A stretch of 64,000 nucleotides of DNA. It comes from Ichthyophthirius multifiliis. Taxonomy: Eukaryota; Ciliophora; Oligohymenophorea; Hymenostomatida. This document shows positions 11,126 to 24,950 of the stretch, in pieces (within the stretch, counting starts at the first letter, position 1; each line of letters begins with the position of its first letter). The DNA is taken from positions 7,840 through 71,839 of the forward strand of contig NW_004085868.1 in NCBI RefSeq assembly GCF_000220395.1, given 5' to 3'. The translations under genes were made by a program, and so were the position numbers. The notes beneath the pieces are model-generated. The model saw only the letters and a list, made by a program, of their open reading frames with translations. It searched no databases and was not told where the DNA came from.

Positions 11126-14100
11126 ATGAGTACAGAAATGTCAATAGTTGTATAAAAAAAATTCTAGTAAGCAAATCCTCCCTTAATCCAAAACGAATAT
11201 ACTACTCGAGCCTAAGATACCTAAAATATAAACTAAAGTCAAAAATAATCCTAAAATCCATAAACATAATCTCGAAATCCACAAAGCAAATCTGAAAATA
11301 ACAAAAACTTTATCCTTTATAAGAATACATAAGCCGAGGGAATTTTCGAAGAAATACAATATTTAAAAAAGTGTCATTTTATATTTGAAATTCTAATCTA
11401 CTTATTATCTGGTGGAATTTTTTTTCTTTTATTTAAATGGAATACTAATTGGAAAAAAGTCATTTTATATAAAGTATGCTAAAATATAGAAGATGCGACA
11501 CATGTATACATTATAGGACCAGCTAAAAGTTTACATATAGAAGAAATCAAAGAAAAAAATGTAGAAGATAAATTAATAAAGACATTCAGTTTTAGATATT
11601 TTAGATTTAAAGCATAAAATAACATATTTATTCCATTATGCGATTAAGTATGCGAATATACAAATAATAATCTATTAAAGAAATTCAGTGAAGGCTTGAA
11701 TACATCTCAAATAAAAACTTCAAGTTAAAAAAATGGACTAAATGAAAGTAAAATACCTGAACCAAGTTATTTTGCTATATTTTTAGATTAGATATTGACT
11801 CCATTTTATCTTTTTTAGATTTTTTCTGTAATTTTATGGTATTTTGAAAAATATAATATATATGCAAGTGTAATTTTGATTTCAGCAACTTTTTCTTTAA
11901 TTATCGAATTATTCTAAACGAAATAAAATATTCGAAAAATTGTAAAATTAAGCGAAAATCAAAAAATTTAAATTAAGGTTTTAAGAAATAATGTCTAAAC
12001 AATTGTTTCTTCTGAAAATTTGACTTTTGGTGATGTATGTTTTTTGGAAACTAATAGTATAATTCCTTGCGATTTTGCAGTTATTGGAGGTTCAGCAATT
12101 GTAAGTGAAGCCATGTTGACAGGTGAAAGTATTCCAGTAATTAAAACTTTAATGGAAAACAGTGATGAGCTTTTTTAGGAAAATAAATAGTCTATAATAT
12201 ATTCAGGCAGTCGTATTTTATAATTAGATTAACTTAAATGTATTGTAATTAGAACATCATTTGATACTCTAAAAGGCAATTTATTAAGAAGTATAATGTT
12301 CCCATTGAAGCCTAATTAATTTTCATTCTAAAAGTAATCAATGAAATTCATCATTATATTAGGTTTTAATGCACTCATAGCTTTTTTAATCACAATACCT
12401 AAATTTATTGAACTTTTAGACTAATAAGCTATATTACCTGTAGATGTTGTTATTAGAATTTTAGATCTGATCACAATTTCTGTTCCACCAGCTTTACCGA
12501 CTTGTTTGGCTTTTGGAGTATCTTTTTCTTTAAGAAGATTAAAAAAATAAAATATATTCTGTATAAATCCTCCTAAAATAAATGCTTGTGGAAAAGTGAA
12601 AACAGTCTGTTTTGATAAGACAGGCACTTTAACAGAAGAAGGCCTTTCTTTCAAAAGAATTATTTGTTATGAAAAAAAAGAATTAAAGGAAATCGAGGCT
12701 TTAAATCTGATAGAAATGGGTAATTATATTCACAGGATTATTATTTCTGCATGCCATACTATAGAAAATTTCAATAATGAATTAATTGGAGATCCTTTAG
12801 ATATTGAAATGTTTAAATATTCAGGATTTTATATAGCCGAAAGTGGATAAAATGGATAAATTTTGGTCGAGAAAAATACTTAAAAGCTAAAAATTTAAAT
12901 TTTAAAAAGATTTCAATTTTTAGCAGAACTTCAAAAAGCAAGTGTAATAGCAGAATTTGAAGGGAATAAATATATTTTTAGTAAAGGATCTCCAGAAAAA
13001 ATAGTTTAATAATGTAAATAAGAGTCTATTCCTCATAATTATAAGGAAGTACTAGAATAATATACACTTTCAGGTTACAGAGTGATTGGAATTTCCTTTT
13101 CAGAAATTTAAAATTTTTAAGAAGGAGAAAAGCGAGATTATTACGAAAAAAATCATGTTTTTGCTGGTTTTTTGATTTTTGAGAATGAATTAAAAGATGT
13201 GACAAAATATCATATAAATCTTTTGAATTCATAAAATATAAGGAGTATAATGGTCACAGGTGATAATCCTTTGACTGCAACTTATGTAGCTAAGTAATGC
13301 GATATCATCGAATTCGAATAATAAAGTAATATTTTGGAATATTTGAATAATGAGTGTATTTTGAACAATAAAAAATTTGAAATAGAAAAAAAATTAGATT
13401 AGTTAGATGGAAAATAATTAACTGTTACAGGAACCTTCTTCAAATAATATATCGAAGACAATTTTAATTTAAGGCGTTTCATCTTGAAAAATACAAAAGT
13501 TTATGCCAGAATGACTCCTGATTAAAAATAAAATTTAATAAGTTTTATTTAATAGGAAAATGAAAATGTGCATACATTCACAGGAATGTGTGGAGACGGT
13601 GCAAATGACTGTGGAGCTTTAAAAGAGGCAGATATGGGGATTTCTCTTTCAAATACAGATACATCTATAGCCGCTCCTTTCACTTCCAAAGTGTAAAATA
13701 TTGCTTGTGTACATCGTCTTTTAAGAGAAGGAAGGGCTTCTTTGTAAACTTCTTTTGAATGTTTTAAATATATGGCCTTATATAGTATTATTTAATGTTT
13801 TACTACAACTATTTTGTATTATTAGTAAAGCTTTCCTGCTGATAAATAATTTTTGATGTGGGATTTATTTATTATTTTGCCTTTATCTTTTCTTTTAGGA
13901 ATGGGAAAACCATCCTAAAAATTAAAAAAATAAACTCCTACTTGTGAGCTTATTTCAGCTGAAGTAATTATCTCGATTATTGGTTAAAGTGCTATTTAAT
14001 TAGGTGTTTAGCTTTTTACTATAGGAATTTTAGTAAAATAATCTTGGTATATGAATACCTTAGATATTAATAAAGATTCTGACGGAGAAATTAATTATGA

Positions 14101-14527
14101 TAATTTAAGTGGTTGTTATGATTCTACAGCTTTATATTGGGTAACTAATTTCTAATATATTTTTATGGTTATAGCTTATTCAATTGATTCTAAGCATAAA
14201 AAGAAATTTTATACAAATTTTCCTTTCTTTGTTTTCTTAGTCTTTATTATTGGATTTTCCCTCTTTATAATATTTTAAGATTTTGATGGTTTTACTGAAT
14301 TTTTCGAAATTGTTTATGTGGTCAAAAATGATAAAGGAGATTTATAATCAGAAATGCCTTATAGTTTTAGGTGGATTATTTTGGGAATTATACTTGTTAA
14401 TTTATTTATTAATATAGTATTTGAATCTTTACTTTTGCCAGTTTTTGTTAAATTATTTAATAGAAATAATTCTGTTAAAAAATAATAAGTAATTAATGAT
14501 TAATTAGATTAAGAAATTAAAGTTTGA
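11126..14527 (+). CDS. P5B-type cation/polyamine-transporting ATPase (ATP13A-like)
   Basis: A single intronless frame of 1133 residues from ATG 11126 to TGA 14525-14527. P-type pump landmarks occur in order: actuator loop TGES (332-335), the P5B-specific M4 motif PPALP, phosphorylation loop DKTGTLTE with Asp497, nucleotide-domain KGSPE, TGDNP (from 711) and hinge GDGAND (823-828), followed by the C-terminal membrane segments with [25 protein letters not shown] rather than PPELP marks the P5B branch (ATP13A2-5, yeast Ypk9), whose studied members move polyamines out of late endosomes/lysosomes; the ER P5A branch is unlikely. Length is typical. The Gln-rich N-terminus of ~70 residues is not conserved. 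Substrate is inferred from the family. Confidence 0.95.
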
Positions 14528-14587
14528 TGTTTTATTTTTATTATTATATTTTAAAAAAAGTATTTAAAAAACATTTATATATATATA

Positions 14588-14637
<50 letters not shown>

Positions 14638-15070
14638 TATATAATATTATATATTGGGTAAAAGATGAATGTATAAAATTTAATTCTTTTATAGATTCTT
14701 ATAAAATAAATATGTTAAAATTTTATTTTTATTTTAGAATTTTTAACTTTATTCTAAAATTAAAAATAAAATAAATTAATTAAATATTTTTTTATAAAAA
14801 AAAATTTGGTTATTTTTTTTATTTTTTAACGGTATATTTAACTTTTATTTTTTAGTAAAATAAAATAATTAACGAAATTTTAATTATTATTTTTTTTAAG
14901 AAAAAAAAACAATAATTAATAAATAAATAATAAGTATTTATTTTCAAATTAATCTAAGAGTGTTTAATTTTTTACTTTTTAAACTATAAATTTACTTTAT
15001 TTTAAATTTTATTAATTATTATAAAAAAATAAAATTTAATATATTGTTTTTTATTCAAAAAAAAAATAAA
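14528..15070. other. Intergenic DNA with TA microsatellite
   Basis: Holds two TA runs near 14577-14586 and 14590-14632 just after the ATPase stop, then A/T-rich sequence up to the next start. No gene seen. Confidence 0.6.
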
Positions 15071-17448
15071 ATGAATCATTAAAAATATTTAATTCAGAAA
15101 AAATTAAGTTTAGATTCTTAAAAAGTAAACCTAAAATCTAAAATTTTCTCTTTGTTTTTACAAAAAAATAAAAAAATAGAATGAGTTTCATAATAATTAA
15201 TAATATAGAAATACTTAGGATTCTCTTTATAATTAAAACAATATTAATTTTAAAAGTACTTTAACTACTCAAATAAATAAATTTAACAGATAATAAATGT
15301 AATTATAACGTCCTAAGTCTGTCAAAAGTATACTTCCTAGTAATTAAATAGTAATTAATGATAAGGTATATAATAAAAAAAAAAAAAAAAAAATATTTTA
15401 TTTAAGGAATAACTTCAATAAATAAATTTTTAATAAAAATAAAAATTAAATGAGTTAGAAGAATAAAATATATAATTAAAAACAAGATGTATTAATTTAC
15501 AAGTATTTTTCTTCTTTTTTTTTTTTGATAAATAAAAATATTTAACTAAATATATTATCATTTTTTTAAAAATAATAAAAAAATAATAAAGAAAGAAATT
15601 GATAGATTAGAAAAAATAATAAGTGAAACAGACCAGAAAAAAATATATTCGAATTGCATCAAAGAAGTGTTTTTTATAGAAAAACAAAATTTTAATAAAA
15701 ATAAACCTATTAGTTATATATATATATATATAAACATAATTCTTTTTATTAATATATGTAAAAAAAAATACAATTAACAAAAAAAAATTAGAACTTTTTA
15801 AAAATTTAATTAAAAAAACAATTGAAAATTAAAGAAAATGAACTTATTTAAATAAAAATTGAAATAGAAAATTTCAAAAGATAAACAAATACTACAAAAT
15901 AATAAGAATTATAAATTTAAGTCGACGTTTTAACTTAAGAATGTAAAAGATTGCTTAATTTATAAGAAAAAGAAAAATAAACTTCCTAAAAAAATGTAAA
16001 AGTAGAATTAGATTAAGTCATTAAAGATAACATATATATGGCTGAATTTATTTAAAATTTATAAAAAGAATTTATATAATATAAAGTAATTTTTAATCAT
16101 TTAAAAAAAAAAATATATATAATAAAACATAAGGTTAAAGTAAATGAATATAAAACATAAATTGATAAAATATAAAAATAATTGATTTTATAATAAAATA
16201 CTAATTTATAATTAGATGATGAACTAAGAAAATAAAAAAATCAAATAATTATTTTTAATTAAGGAAAAAAAGCAAATATTTAAAGTAATGAATTAATGGA
16301 GTTGACATAAAAACTTAAACTAGATTTGGAAAAAATTACTAAAGAAAATAGTAAACTGGCTACACTATTAAATGAAAAAAATGATAAAATAAATGAATAA
16401 TTAGATACAATTTAAAAAAACAATGAAAAATTTCAAGTTTATTTTATATATTATTTAAAAAAATAAAAAAATAAAAAGTAAGAATAATAAAAAAATGAAA
16501 ATGAAAAAAATGCAATAAAAAAATAGTTTATATATGATTAATATAAATTGATAAATTTATAGGATAAATATAAATAGTTATAATAATAATTTGAAGATTT
16601 ATAATAATAATCTTCAATAAAAGATATTAAATAAAAATATGAAAATAAATCTTTCCAATATAATTCTATAAAATAAATCTAAATTAATAAATAAATTGAA
16701 CAAGTAAACTTATATGATATTGATTTTATAGCTAAAAATATTAAACATAACTTAATTAAAAAAAGAATTTAGTTTAAAGATATAGATAATTATTTAATAT
16801 AAAATTATAATTAGTTATCTATTAATGAATTACAAATAATATTACAATAGTAAATATTAATTTTAATTTATATAAAATTATTTTTTTTTAAAAAAAAAAG
16901 ATTTCCTTTTAACGTAAATAACAATTATGAAGCATTATTAATAGCTAGATATTTAGTAGAAGATAATAAAGAAAATTAAATTAAATTTAATGTAAATTTA
17001 TAAAATTAAACAAATATAATAAAATCTATTTTTAAAAAATTGATTGGAAAATATGAATTATTAGATTTATAATAATAATTAAAAATACAAGAAGAAATTT
17101 CAAATGTAAAAACATTATATAAATATTTTTATTTTTTATAATAATAATAAATAAAAGATTTTTACTTAACAATATTTAAATATTTTACAATTTTTTAAAA
17201 ATAATTATAATAAATGCCTTGATGATAATTTATGTACATTATATATATTTTAGAAATGTATAATAGATTTAAATATAATATTATCTTAAAAATAATATGA
17301 TTATGTAATGTAAAAAATATTTGATGAATCCAATAATATTGAAATTATTTATATTAATGATTTATTAAATTTTTTTAATATGAAATATTTTTCTGTTTAC
17401 AAAGAAAAGCAACTTAAATAAATAAATGAAAATAAAATAAAAAATTGA
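15071..17448 (+). CDS. Coiled-coil protein, nine exons, 625 aa
   Basis: Splicing eight GT-AG introns gives an unbroken frame of 626 codons including stop. Introns: 15125-15179, 15366-15406, 15503-15591, 15713-15834, 16086-16133, 16437-16478, 16850-16900 and 17106-17157; the 15713-15834 boundaries are least sure. The N-terminus (MNHQKYLIQKKLSLDSQKNE) is polar and has a basic RPKSVKSILPS stretch. Most of the protein is Gln/Glu/Lys/Leu heptads typical of a long coiled coil (ELEEQNIQLK, KLKLDLEKITKENSKL). The last ~170 residues are more compact, with FPFNVNNNYEALLIARYL and QKCIIDLNIILSQKQYDYV, and look like a folded tail. No family was recognised; axonemal or cytoskeletal scaffold roles are guesses. 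TGA is at 17446-17448, 204 bases before RPN2. Confidence 0.75.
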
Positions 17449-17652
17449 GATCAGAAAAAAAAAAAAATACAATTATTTATTTTTACTAATTAAATAAAAA
17501 AAAAATTTGAAAATAAAATATAAAAACATAAATTATAATATATTATACATATAAAATCTTTTTAAAAAAATAATTAAAAAAAAAAACAAACAAAATCCAA
17601 AAAATATACAAACAAAGTAAATAAAAAAAACAATTTAAATACATAAAAAAAA

Positions 17653-19897
17653 ATGTCGACAAAATAATATATCCAACTACTTTCCGAAAAAGACAACTAA
17701 CTAAAAATAATAGGTTTATAAAAACTCGAAAAAGTCGTAGATTCTAACTGGGCTGAATTAGCTGAGCATTTAACTGACATGTAAAAAAAAAAAAAAAACA
17801 TAAAAAAATTTAAAAAATAAAGCGAAAACCTTTATGATGATTTAAATTTCCCTAGACGAGATTTAGCTTATTCCTTAGCTTCAAAAGTATACTTTTGTCT
17901 TGAAGAATACGAAGAATCATTAAACCTAGCATTAGAATCTGGTTCCTATTTCCAAATAACCGAAAAATCATAATATGTGGAAGTGCTAGTCTCTACCTGT
18001 ATCGAAAAATACATTGAACACCGCAAATCAGGCCAAGATTCAAAACTAAACGAAAAATATACAGAAATTGTTGAAAAAATGTTCACTAAATGTATCCGAG
18101 AATAAGAATATAGACATGCTTTGGGAATAGCAGTTGAAAGTTAACGTTGTGATAAAATAAAATAAATCTTAGAAGAAGCGGAAGAAACTAAAAGAGGTGA
18201 TTTAGTGAATTATTTATATGAAGTATGTACTCGTTAAATATCAAATAAATTACATAGAAATCAAATTCTTAGACTTTTGATTTCTTTTTACTAATCCAAA
18301 TTAGCATTTTAAGGTTTATAAAATGAAGAATATGTCAATCTTTCCCTATGTTATCACAAATTAGGTTTATTTGAAGAATTCGCGTAACTTTTGCATTCTC
18401 TTTTATAAAAAAATGTACCTTTAGCCTTTTAACTAGCCGTAGAAATATCAGACAACCAAAACTATGGTTTTGTAAAAAAAGTCATTGAAACCCTTCCTGT
18501 GTAAAATGAAGCAGTCGATCCCCAAAACGATAACAGAAGTACCCTTATAGAGATTCTTTAAGGAAAAACTTAAAATAAAATAAATTTCGAAGTCCTCAAA
18601 TACCTCAATAAATCTGATCCTGCCCTCATAAAATAAATCCTCACAGCCGTAGATACTAAAAAATAGGTTGCGCATACTGCAGTGGCTTTATGCAATGCTA
18701 TTTTATCCGCCGGAACTGCCGATTAGAAGTTCCTAAGTGAAAATCTCGAATGGGCTTAAAAAAGTTAACTTTGGGCCCGATTTTCGTAAGTGGCATCTTT
18801 AGGTATGATATATTCTACATGTTAAGAAGACCCCAAAAAAATCTTCAAAGACTTCCTCCCGGGAAATACTAATCCTCCTAATTTTTATTCTAATGGAGGT
18901 TCTTTATATGGAATTGGATTAATGGATGTGGGTAAAAAAACACCAGAATTAATTAAATATTTCACTGAAATTATTAAAAACCCATAACATAATAATTAAG
19001 AAGCTATAGTGCATGGAGCTTGCTTAGCTATTGGTTTAAGCGGATTAGCATCAGAAGATGAATGCAAATATTATATATATATATATATATTAATAAATTA
19101 ATATATATATATTTATAGAATTATTCGAATAATTGAAAGACGTTATGTTAATAAATAATGCCGTAACAGGTGAATCGGCTGCATTAGCAATTGGTTTAAT
19201 AATGGCTGGTACAAATAATGAAAATGCAATTACTGAATTACTTAAATTCGGTCAAGATACTTAGCATGAGAAAATAATAAGGGCTCTAGGAGTAGCTTTG
19301 GCTTTGATTTCATTTGGATAAGAATAAAACGCTGATACCCTTATTGAATAATAACTTTAAGAAAAAGACTTCATTTTAAGATATGGAGGGGCACTTACTT
19401 TAGGTTTAGCATATGCTGGAACTGCAAATAATAAAGCGATTCGTCAACTCCTTCATTATGCAGTAGATGATGTTGCAGATGATGTTAGAAGAGCAGCTGT
19501 TATTGGTTTAGGATTTGTAATGTTTAACTCATATGAATAAATTACTTAAGTAATGAGTTTATTAGCAATGAGTTATAATCCACATGTTAGATACGGAACT
19601 GCCATTGCTTTAGGTATTGCATGCGCAGGAACTGGATTTTAGGAGGCTTTAGATATGATAGAACCTATGCTAACTGATTCTACTGATTTTGTTAGATAAG
19701 GAGCCATGATTGGAACTGCCCTTATATTGTAATAATGTAATGTTAAATAAGAACCAAAACTTGATAAATTTAAGAAAACTTTATAGATTGTCTATACAAA
19801 AAAACATGAGGATATTTTATGTAAATTAGGTGCAGTACTTTCTATGGGAATACTAGAGGCAGGAGGAAGAAATTAAGTTGCTAGATTAGGATCTTAG

Positions 19898-19943
<46 letters not shown>

Positions 19944-20669
19944 TAAAAACAGATCCGGTTTTCCTAAATTGGCAAGTTGTGTTGGAATGGTTGTTTTTAC
20001 TAATTTTTGGTATTGGTTCCCTTATGTAAATTTCTTAAGTTTATGTCTTAGTTCTTCTACACTTGTTGGAATTGATTAAACATTAAGAATTCCTACAGAA
20101 TTTTCTTATAAAATAAATTGCAAGAAAAGTTTATTTGATTACCCTGAAAATATTAAACCTGATGATGGAAAAAATAAAAAAGAAGTTGAAGTTGTTTAAT
20201 TATCTACTACTGTAAAAGTTAAAACAAGAGCAACAAATAAAGGTTATTTATATATATATATATATATGCATATATTTATTTATATTTTAAAATTTTAAAT
20301 TAACTAGAAAAAGATAATAAAATTGAAGAAGAATTACCATAATAATAAAAATAAGATGATAAAAAAGAAGAAATTAAAGAAGAAGAACCCACTTTTTATA
20401 TTTAACAAAATCCAGGTAGAGTATTAGAAAAATAGTAAAAGCATATCGAGTTTATTTAAGATCATAGATATTAACCTATACTTAAAGATAGAAAATTCGG
20501 TATTATTTTCTTGAATGATACTTAATAAGAATAAGAAAAAAAATATTTAGGAGAATAGAAAAAATAAGAGCAACCTCAAGTTTAACCTTAACCTTAACCT
20601 ACTTAAAATGATGATATATAACCTCCAGAAGATTTTATTTATGATGAATCTGCTTAATTACTTTAATGA
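17653..20669 (+). CDS. RPN2: 26S proteasome regulatory subunit RPN2 (PSMD1)
   Basis: Large scaffold of the 19S base of the proteasome; its proteasome/cyclosome repeats form a toroid that binds the ATPase ring and the ubiquitin receptor. Five exons (17653-17780, 17823-19063, 19119-19896, 19953-20242, 20308-20669) give 932 residues. Conserved text includes [96 protein letters not shown] and [13 protein letters not shown], the last ones being PC repeats. Intron 19064-19118 would need a GC donor; reading through also keeps frame. The C-terminus is Glu/Lys/Gln-rich. Spacing to the previous gene is 204 bases on the same strand, with no sign of an operon. One of the most certain calls here. Confidence 0.97.
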
Positions 20670-21172
20670 TATTATCAATAAAATAATTGATAAATATATA
20701 TATTATTATTTTTTATATGAAAATTAATTTTTTATTTTTATTATTTTTTTATAATATTTTAAAGATAACAAAAATAAATAATAATTATAAAATATTTATT
20801 TTTATGATAATATATTTTTTTTTTAATAAAATTAAAATATTTTTTCCCTATTTTATTCAAAAATAAAATTGTTAAAAAAAATCACAATTTTACAATCTAA
20901 ATATTAAAAAAACTTATAATTTTGAGTTTATAAATATTAATATTCTTTATATTATATGAACTTAATATAATGAATGATATTCATATTAATTTTCATTAAT
21001 AAAATATTTTGATATTCTTTATTTTTTTTATAAAAATAATTTATTAAAAATAAAAAACCTTAAGGAAAAAAAAAAAAAAAATATATATATATGAAAATCA
21101 TAAAATATAAATAAATAATTAATATAAACAAAATAAAAAAATAAAAGAAAGAAAAAAATAAATAAAAAGCAA
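20670..21172. other. AT-rich intergenic DNA
   Basis: About 500 bases with no credible gene. A minus-strand Phe-rich frame at 21028-21240 only mirrors A-runs. Confidence 0.6.
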
Positions 21173-21771
21173 ATGAATATTAAATCATTTGAGGTTAACT
21201 TTTTTTTAAAAATTAGATTTAAACAAAAAAAAAAATTCAAAATAAAAATATTATTATTTCACAAAAAAATATATCAAAAAAAAAATTAGAATTCATAATC
21301 TTTAATATATTCAAAAATAAAAAAAGGCATAAATTTACGCATAGCATGCATTTGATGTTTGCAGAGACTAAGTATATAAATATGAAGATTGTAGATAAAC
21401 AGGTACTCCAATAAATAGAAATCCATAAGAATGTAGATCATAAGCAAAATAAGTAGTTGATTGCTTTAATGAAGGGTACATTATATATTTATATATTTAT
21501 TTATTTAAATTTAAAATAATAAAAAAATAATTAATTCAAAAGTTCAAAAGTTGAACCAGTATGCTTAGGTTCACTTAATGATGCAAGAGAATGTATGTTT
21601 AAAAGTGATGGAAATTTATATAATTGTAAAGTTTGGATTAATTAATTTGTTTTTTGTTAAAAATTCCCTGAATAATTTACAGAATTCCTTTCTAATTCAA
21701 CAGATTAATAACTTTAAGCAAAAAAATTCGATTTTGTTAAATTTAGAGGAAAATCAGATAAATATAGTTGA
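21173..21771 (+). CDS. Quadruple CX9C protein, NDUFA8-like complex I subunit
   Basis: Three exons (21173-21193, 21327-21475, 21543-21771) splice to 132 codons plus TGA at 21769-21771. Four CX9C motifs are visible: C-RDQVYKYED-C and C-RSQAKQVVD-C, then C-LGSLNDARE-C and C-KVWINQFVF-C, i.e. two twin-CX9C (CHCH) hairpins. Four CX9C motifs in this order is the pattern of NDUFA8, a complex I subunit oxidised by Mia40 in the mitochondrial intermembrane space; most other CHCH proteins have two. No presequence is seen, as expected. Intron 21194-21326 and the 7-residue first exon (MNIKSFE) are the weakest part; the cysteine part is firm. Another CHCH protein is possible. Confidence 0.7.
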
Positions 21772-22807
21772 AAAAAAAAAATATATTAGTTAAAATAAAT
21801 GGAAAAAAAAAAAAATTAAATAAAAAGATATTTTTATTTATTATAATAATATTTATTTTTTAAAATTCGAATTTAATAATTTATTTTATTTTATAAACTT
21901 TATAAAAGGATATATAAACAATATAGTTTTATTATAGTAAATATGTTTTTATCATTTTATTTAATTTATTTAATTTATTTAATTTTTTTTTATTTTAATT
22001 TTATCAAATTTAAATTAAATATCAGAAATCTTATTTATTTATATTAATTATAAATAATAAAAAGTATTTTTTAAAAAATATTTAATATTTATATTAATAA
22101 TAAATGTATTAAAAAATAATATAAATAAGAGAATCATATATTATTTTATTAACTATAATAAACATAAGGATTATTTATCAATTAAAGCTTATATTATAAT
22201 ATTAAAAATATATATTTTAAAATATTAAAAATAATAATATATTTTTATTTTAAAATATTATTATTGAATTTTATTATTGTTTCATTGATTTATAAAACTA
22301 TTAGTTTAACATAAAAATATTTTAATATTTTTAATTTTTATTAATATAAATTGATAATACAAATAAATAAATAGCAATCTATTTATAAGAAATATATTGT
22401 CTTTTATTTTCATATTTATATATTTATATAAAATATTATAATGAAATTTTTAATTATATATATTAATTTTTATTTTATTTTGTAATATAAAAAAAAATAA
22501 TAAATAAATTATATTATAAAAAGATAACAATATTTTAATATATTTTTTATTAAAAATTTTAATTTATTACAATTAAAATTAAAAATATAATAATTAATAT
22601 AAGAAAAATAAAATGTTATAATAAATTATAAAAAATATTAATTTTTATTATAAATATATTTTAGATATTGATAAATTATTATTAATTTCTTAAGAATTTT
22701 AAATATTAAAAATATATTATATTGGAATATACATATTTATTATAATATTTAATATTGTTATTTTTATTATTTTTGTCATATTAATATTATATTTAAAATT
22801 ATTTACA

Positions 22808-22861
<54 letters not shown>

Positions 22862-23292
22862 TATAATAATAATTATAATATTATTATTAATAATAATAAT
22901 AATAATATTTTTATAATATATAAATATTTAGTATGTATTTTATTTTTAAATATATATATATATATATAAACACATATATATATAAATATACATTCAAACT
23001 CAAATATTAGAATTTTTTATTTTCTAAATCTATTTACAAATAAATTTGTTTATATACCTTAAATTACCAATTATATCTATTAGAAAAAAACTATCATATC
23101 TTTAAATAATAAAAATATATTAATATTTATATATTTAAATAATTATATTTATATTTTTATATAATTTTTATTAGTATATTTAATTAATTAACCTTTCTGT
23201 TTCTTCATCAATTAATTTTTTTTATATTTGCACCAAAATTTTTAATTAAAAATGTTAAATTATTAAGCATTTATTTAATATTAATACAAAAA
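21772..23292. other. AT-rich intergenic region
   Basis: About 1.5 kb without a supported gene; includes an ATT microsatellite at about 22808-22862 and a TA run near 22951-22968. Confidence 0.6.
22808..22862. repeat. (ATT)n trinucleotide microsatellite
   Basis: About 18 tandem ATT units, followed directly by an AAT-rich stretch (22863-22910) that is nearly its complement, so the two could fold into a hairpin. This is the only long trinucleotide run seen. Confidence 0.9.
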
Positions 23293-24102
23293 TCATAATC
23301 TATTAATAATAAATTTAATAATTATATTTAAATAAATAATAATACTAAAACTAATTAAATTTAACATTCCACATTTAAACTATCCTGGAGGTAAAAATAA
23401 TGTCCCTACTTTACTTTTAAAATCAAACTAAATATTAGAATCTTTACATTTATCAAAGAATTCTATCCACTCATAATGAACAATCCCTAAATGAAAAACA
23501 AGCGGAATATAAATATAACTATTAACTATTTCCTATTATTAATTATTATTTTTCTAAAATTTAGTATTTAAATCTTATTACACAATTTACTTATTATTAA
23601 AAAAATAATCGTATAGAAAATAGGAACTACAAAATTAGTCCAAGTAACAATTCATTCCAATAATTTCAAAAAGCACTTATTAATTTCCTTTATTTTTTTC
23701 TTTATTATTTCCTAATTTTTTTTCATTAAATACAATCAAATCTAACCTACAATACCCATAAACATTATTTTTATATAATTCAAATCCTATTTTATCACAC
23801 AAGATTTTAGAATTTAAATTTTAGATTAATTTTTGAGGATATGACACTCCTACACAACATTAATTTTTTATTTAAATTTTATCAAAAGATGCTATAAATT
23901 AAACATTTTTTCCACTTGGTTCTATAAAAAACATTAATGAGCAAGCTCCATTTAATTTTTATTTTGGCTTTGCTTCAATTATACATCCTACTTATTCTAT
24001 TTAATCTAAATATTCTTAATAATTTATAAATAAATTGTTCATATATGGTTTTAATTTTAATGGTAAAATCTTTTAATAAAATTTATGGGAAAATATATAT
24101 AT

Positions 24103-24135
<33 letters not shown>

Positions 24136-24902
24136 AATAAAATTTACATCAGCTATTATTTTTTTAATTTTTTAAATTCTTTTTTCATTTAATATTTTTT
24201 ATGGATTATTTCTTAATTTAGTAAAATATTTTATTGATTTTATTTTAAAAGTGGCCAAACCTCTACTATTAATTTCACCATTTAATTTAATATACCATGT
24301 AGTGATTTGCATATTTTAAATAATGCCAAGACATAGTTTTTATATCAAATCTTGTTCGTTATATATATTTTCTTCGCCTAAAGGTATAGGAAAATCTAGT
24401 TTTTTAAATAGCTACCTTTAATTTTCTATAAGATTATATTTTTATACATTATCTATATTTCCGCATAAGAGAGGGATATTTAGTTCTATTGCAAGCAATT
24501 TATCTTCTTAATTTGGAATTCCAGGTACTAAATAAGAAGTAGTATTTTTAATTATTTATCTTATTTTTTTTAAAGCTAAAGGAGAATATAAAAGTAGTTT
24601 TGTTAATGATAAATTTTAGGAAAATGTTTCAGAGTTTTCTGGAAATATAAAATGAATTCGATCAATAAAAGCACTGTTTTCGATAATTGCACATATTTTA
24701 TAATAATATTTTATAAATTATATTTCTTATTTTTTTGGTAAAATATAAATTAAATTCACCTTTTTTAAAAAATTATAATTTTTAAATATTAAAAATATTT
24801 TATATATTTTTTTTACATTTTTATCTTTTAAATTAAATATTCTTAAAATTTATGAATTTTGTCTCTCTTATATGTTAGAAATAGTAATTCTTTAAAATTT
24901 CT

Positions 24903-24950
<48 letters not shown>

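Noticed and set aside
12421..12654. Minus-strand ORF inside the P5B ATPase
   Set aside because: Shadow of the ATPase M4/DKTGT region; no independent signal.
20577..20610. Telomere-like CCTTAA repeats
   Set aside because: They lie in the RPN2 reading frame as Pro-Gln repeats and do not match the ciliate C4A2 telomere unit.
22808..22910. Possible CRISPR-like or hairpin array
   Set aside because: It is a simple ATT microsatellite followed by AAT-rich DNA; no spacers.
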